A stretch of DNA of 64,000 nucleotides from Vreelandella subglaciescola (GTDB lineage: Bacteria; Pseudomonadota; Gammaproteobacteria; Pseudomonadales; Halomonadaceae): positions 2,852,001 through 2,916,000 of the forward strand of contig NZ_LT670847.1 of NCBI RefSeq assembly GCF_900142895.1, written 5' to 3'. The position numbers and the translations under genes were made by a program. How positions within the stretch are numbered: the first letter of the stretch is position 1; each line of letters begins with the position of its first letter. A model generated the notes under the pieces. It worked only from the letters and a program-made list of their open reading frames with translations. It made no database searches and was not told the DNA's origin. This document shows positions 61,831 through 64,000 of this stretch, one piece after another.

Positions 61831-62891
61831 TGCTGGCTGTCGCGCGCCCTGAGGCGTGCTTCGCGCTCCTGTTTGCGTTCTTCGTGGCGCTTGCGCTCTT
61901 CGGCTTCCTGCTCGGATTCAAAGGCGTCGTAGGCTTCGATGATGCGCTGCACGAGCGGGTGACGCACTACGTCTTTGGCCGCAAAGTGGGTCACGCCAAT
62001 GCCCGGGGTGCCCTTGAGCACGTCTAGCACCTGAATCAATCCCGAGCGCTGACCGCGGGGCAGGTCGACCTGGGTCACATCGCCGGTGATGACGGCGGTG
62101 GAGCCAAAGCCGATGCGGGTCAGAAACATCTTCATTTGCTCGGGCGTGGTGTTCTGGCTTTCATCCAGAATGATGTAGGCGTTATTCAGCGTACGGCCGC
62201 GCATGTAGGCCAGCGGGGCAATTTCGATGATTTGCCGCTCGATGAGCTTGGCGACCTGCTCAAAGCCGATCATTTCATACAGCGCGTCGTACAGCGGGCG
62301 CAGGTAAGGGTCGATTTTCTGCGCCAGATCGCCGGGCAAAAAGCCGAGTTTCTCGCCGGCCTCGACCGCCGGGCGAACGAGCAGAATACGCCGTACTTCC
62401 TGCTGGTTGAGCGCTTCGACGGCGGCAGCGACGGCAAGGTAGGTCTTGCCGGTGCCGGCCGGGCCAATGCCGAAGTTGATGTCGTGCTCGCGCACGCTGC
62501 TCACGTAGAGCTGCTGGTTGACGCCGCGCGGCTTGATCATGGTGCGGGGAGTGCGCAGCGTCACCTCGCCATCGGAGGCGCTGGTATCTTCGTCGTCCAG
62601 CGCCTCAAGGCCGGATTCCTGCAGGAACAGGTGCACCGTTTTCGCTTCCAGTTCGTGGGAGGCGGTTTCGCGGTACAGGTGCTCGAGCACATTGGCCGCG
62701 GCCTTGATGCGGTTGGCCGCGCCGGCCAGCTGAAAGACGTTGCCGCGGTTGCGCAGGGTCACGTCCAGGCGGCTTTCGATCAGCTTCAGGTGTTCATCCT
62801 GCTGACCGCTAAGGCTCGCGAGCCGCTTGGGGTCGTTGGGTTCGAGGCTTAAGGTAATGATGCGGTTGGCCTGAGATGATGGCTGGCTCAA
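61827..62891 (-). CDS. phoH: PhoH-like ATPase (YbeZ)
   Basis: A 354-aa P-loop ATPase. An N-terminal KH-like part (LKLIESRLDVTLRNRGNVFQ) precedes the ATPase core with Walker A FGIGPAGTGKTYLA, Walker B AYIILDESQNTTPEQ and the sensor MFLTRIGFGSTAVITGD. YbeZ works with YbeY in rRNA processing. The C-terminal 30 residues are rich in Glu, Arg and Lys and overlap ybeY. The gene follows miaB after a 97-base gap containing a hairpin, so it may have its own promoter. Confidence 0.95.
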   Translation of the reverse strand: MSQPSSQANRIITLSLEPNDPKRLASLSGQQDEHLKLIESRLDVTLRNRGNVFQLAGAANRIKAAANVLEHLYRETASHELEAKTVHLFLQESGLEALDDEDTSASDGEVTLRTPRTMIKPRGVNQQLYVSSVREHDINFGIGPAGTGKTYLAVAAAVEALNQQEVRRILLVRPAVEAGEKLGFLPGDLAQKIDPYLRPLYDALYEMIGFEQVAKLIERQIIEIAPLAYMRGRTLNNAYIILDESQNTTPEQMKMFLTRIGFGSTAVITGDVTQVDLPRGQRSGLIQVLDVLKGTPGIGVTHFAAKDVVRHPLVQRIIEAYDAFESEQEAEERKRHEERKQEREARLRARDSQQ

Positions 62892-62934
62892 GAGAAGAAG
62901 ACCCGTCGGTTAATGGATGTAAACCCCAGCTTAC

Positions 62935-62956
62935 TGCCCCGAGCGGTGTCGGGGCA
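62935..62956 (-). terminator. Hairpin between miaB and phoH
   Basis: An 8-bp perfect stem (TGCCCCGA / TCGGGGCA) with a 6-base loop, just after the miaB stop on the minus strand. The T run is absent, so termination may be partial. Confidence 0.55.
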
Positions 62957-62988
62957 ATCGTGCCGGAGCGGGTGATGAGGCGGCGGCG

Positions 62989-64000
62989 CTAGAAGCGCTC
63001 GGTTGAAGCGAGCTCACCGCGCAGCGAGTTGGGCAGCGCAGAAACGATGTCCACGTCGACAAAGTGGCCGATCATCTCGGTGGGGTTTTCCGCACGGAAG
63101 TTGACCACGCGGTTGTTCTCGGTGCGCCCCGAAAGCTCGCCGGGATCCTTGGGCGAAAACCCGGTGACCAGAATGCGCTGGTTCGAGCCCACCATGCGCC
63201 GGCTGATCTGGCCGGCCTGCTGCAAGACGCGCTGCTGAAGAATGGACAGGCGTTCTTTCTTGAGGCTTTCCGGCGTTTCGTCGTCAAGCGAGGCGGCCGG
63301 CGTACCGGGACGGGCGGAGTAGACAAAGCTGAACGAGTGATCAAAGCCGATGCGATGGATCAGGTCCATGGTGTCTTCAAAATCCTGCTCGGTTTCGCCG
63401 GGAAAACCGATGATGAAGTCCGAGGAAAAGCTGATGTCCGGCCGGTTGGCGCGGATACGCTCCATCTTGGCAACGTACTCTTCCGCCGTGTGGCCACGTT
63501 TCATGGCGGCCAGAATGTTGTCAGACCCCGACTGCACGGGCAGGTGCAGGTGGCTGACAAGCTCCGGGATTTCGGCGTAGGCCTCAATCAGGCTGTCGGT
63601 GAACTCGACCGGGTGCGAGGTGGTAAAGCGGATGCGATCAATGCCGTCTATGGTTGCTACGCTTGCGATCAGCTCGGCCAGGTCGATTTCATCGCCCAGA
63701 TCGTCTTCGCCGCGGAAGGCGTTGACGTTCTGCCCGAGCAGGTTGACCTCGCGCACGCCCTGACCGGCCAGATGAACGACCTCGTCGATGACGTCGTCAA
63801 ACGGCCGCGAGATTTCTTCGCCGCGGGTGTAGGGCACCACGCAGAAGGTGCAGTATTTCGAGCAGCCTTCCATGATCGAGACGAACGCCGTGGCGCCGTC
63901 AGCGTGGGGCTTGGGCAGGTGGTCAAACTTCTCGACTTCGGGAAAGGTCACGTCGACCGCGGCAATCTGGTTGTCGCGGTACTTGTCGAGCATCGACGGC
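62989..64000 (-). CDS. miaB: tRNA-2-methylthio-N6-dimethylallyladenosine synthase (3' part)
   Basis: MiaB is a radical-SAM enzyme that adds the methylthio group to i6A37 of tRNAs. The frame is open to the window edge, so the N-terminal part, with the first iron-sulfur cluster cysteines, is outside. Present are the radical-SAM CxxxCxxC motif in [18 protein letters not shown], the [11 protein letters not shown] segment, [26 protein letters not shown] and a C-terminal TRAM domain after about residue 270 of this part. The last 334 codons are seen, plus a few toward the edge. Confidence 0.96.
   Translation of the reverse strand, partial: PSMLDKYRDNQIAAVDVTFPEVEKFDHLPKPHADGATAFVSIMEGCSKYCTFCVVPYTRGEEISRPFDDVIDEVVHLAGQGVREVNLLGQNVNAFRGEDDLGDEIDLAELIASVATIDGIDRIRFTTSHPVEFTDSLIEAYAEIPELVSHLHLPVQSGSDNILAAMKRGHTAEEYVAKMERIRANRPDISFSSDFIIGFPGETEQDFEDTMDLIHRIGFDHSFSFVYSARPGTPAASLDDETPESLKKERLSILQQRVLQQAGQISRRMVGSNQRILVTGFSPKDPGELSGRTENNRVVNFRAENPTEMIGHFVDVDIVSALPNSLRGELASTERF

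Overview
The window looks like chromosomal DNA of a moderately halophilic gammaproteobacterium, most likely Halomonadaceae (Halomonas or a relative). This is inferred from gene content and protein style: a very large NAD-glutamate dehydrogenase, RlmKL fusion, PdxB, long-form QueF, RMF, BCCT and NSS sodium-coupled solute transporters, and the smrB-prmB-aroC and miaB-phoH-ybeY-corC-lnt neighbourhoods. No 16S gene is present, so the genus is not proven.

Layout. 1-18.1 kb is core: the 3' part of gdhB, pyrD, rmf, rlmKL, a glutaredoxin-like gene, a small WGR protein, pdxB, then htpX, alaA, ylqF and msrB on the minus strand. A six-gene tRNA array (three Glu-Gly pairs) has a good promoter. An ABC exporter pair, queF and a nitroreductase follow. 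18.1-40.5 kb is accessory: an IS5-type element, tRNA-Ser, and a complete set of Pel exopolysaccharide genes, pelX-like epimerase then pelA-B-C-D-E-F-G, carrying four insertion sequences. 40.7-50.9 kb holds an exported PRC-barrel protein, a histone-deacetylase-like amidohydrolase, an MFS exporter, a DUF4236-like protein, a SCO1/PCuAC copper-delivery pair, a BCCT carrier, a DUF411 protein, an FMN reductase and a DJ-1/PfpI protein. 50.9-64 kb is again core: M42 peptidase, NSS symporter, hydrolase, patatin, smrB/prmB/aroC, and lnt, corC, ybeY, phoH and the 3' part of miaB.

The main discovery is the pel locus. Its genes overlap or nearly abut, as in one operon. PelX would supply UDP-GalNAc, PelF polymerises, PelD (with an intact RGLD c-di-GMP site), PelE and PelG form the inner-membrane complex, PelA trims and deacetylates, and PelB/PelC form the outer-membrane exit. 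The locus has been hit four times. One ISL3 copy lies between a predicted promoter and pelX (8-bp target duplication). An IS1380 copy splits pelA inside its hydrolase domain (GTTAA duplicated). A second, identical ISL3 copy lies exactly at the pelF/pelG junction (8-bp duplication). A second IS1380 copy, inverted relative to the first, splits pelG. Removing each element together with one target copy restores open frames of family-typical length (PelA 943 aa, PelG 458 aa). The disruption therefore looks recent and possibly reversible: this is a silenced or phase-variable biofilm locus rather than a decayed one.

No CRISPR array, toxin-antitoxin pair, restriction system or prophage was seen. Most remaining genes are ordinary; the poorly characterised ones are the PRC-barrel protein, the DUF4236-like protein, a 116-aa exported protein, the WGR protein and a possible 30-aa membrane peptide.
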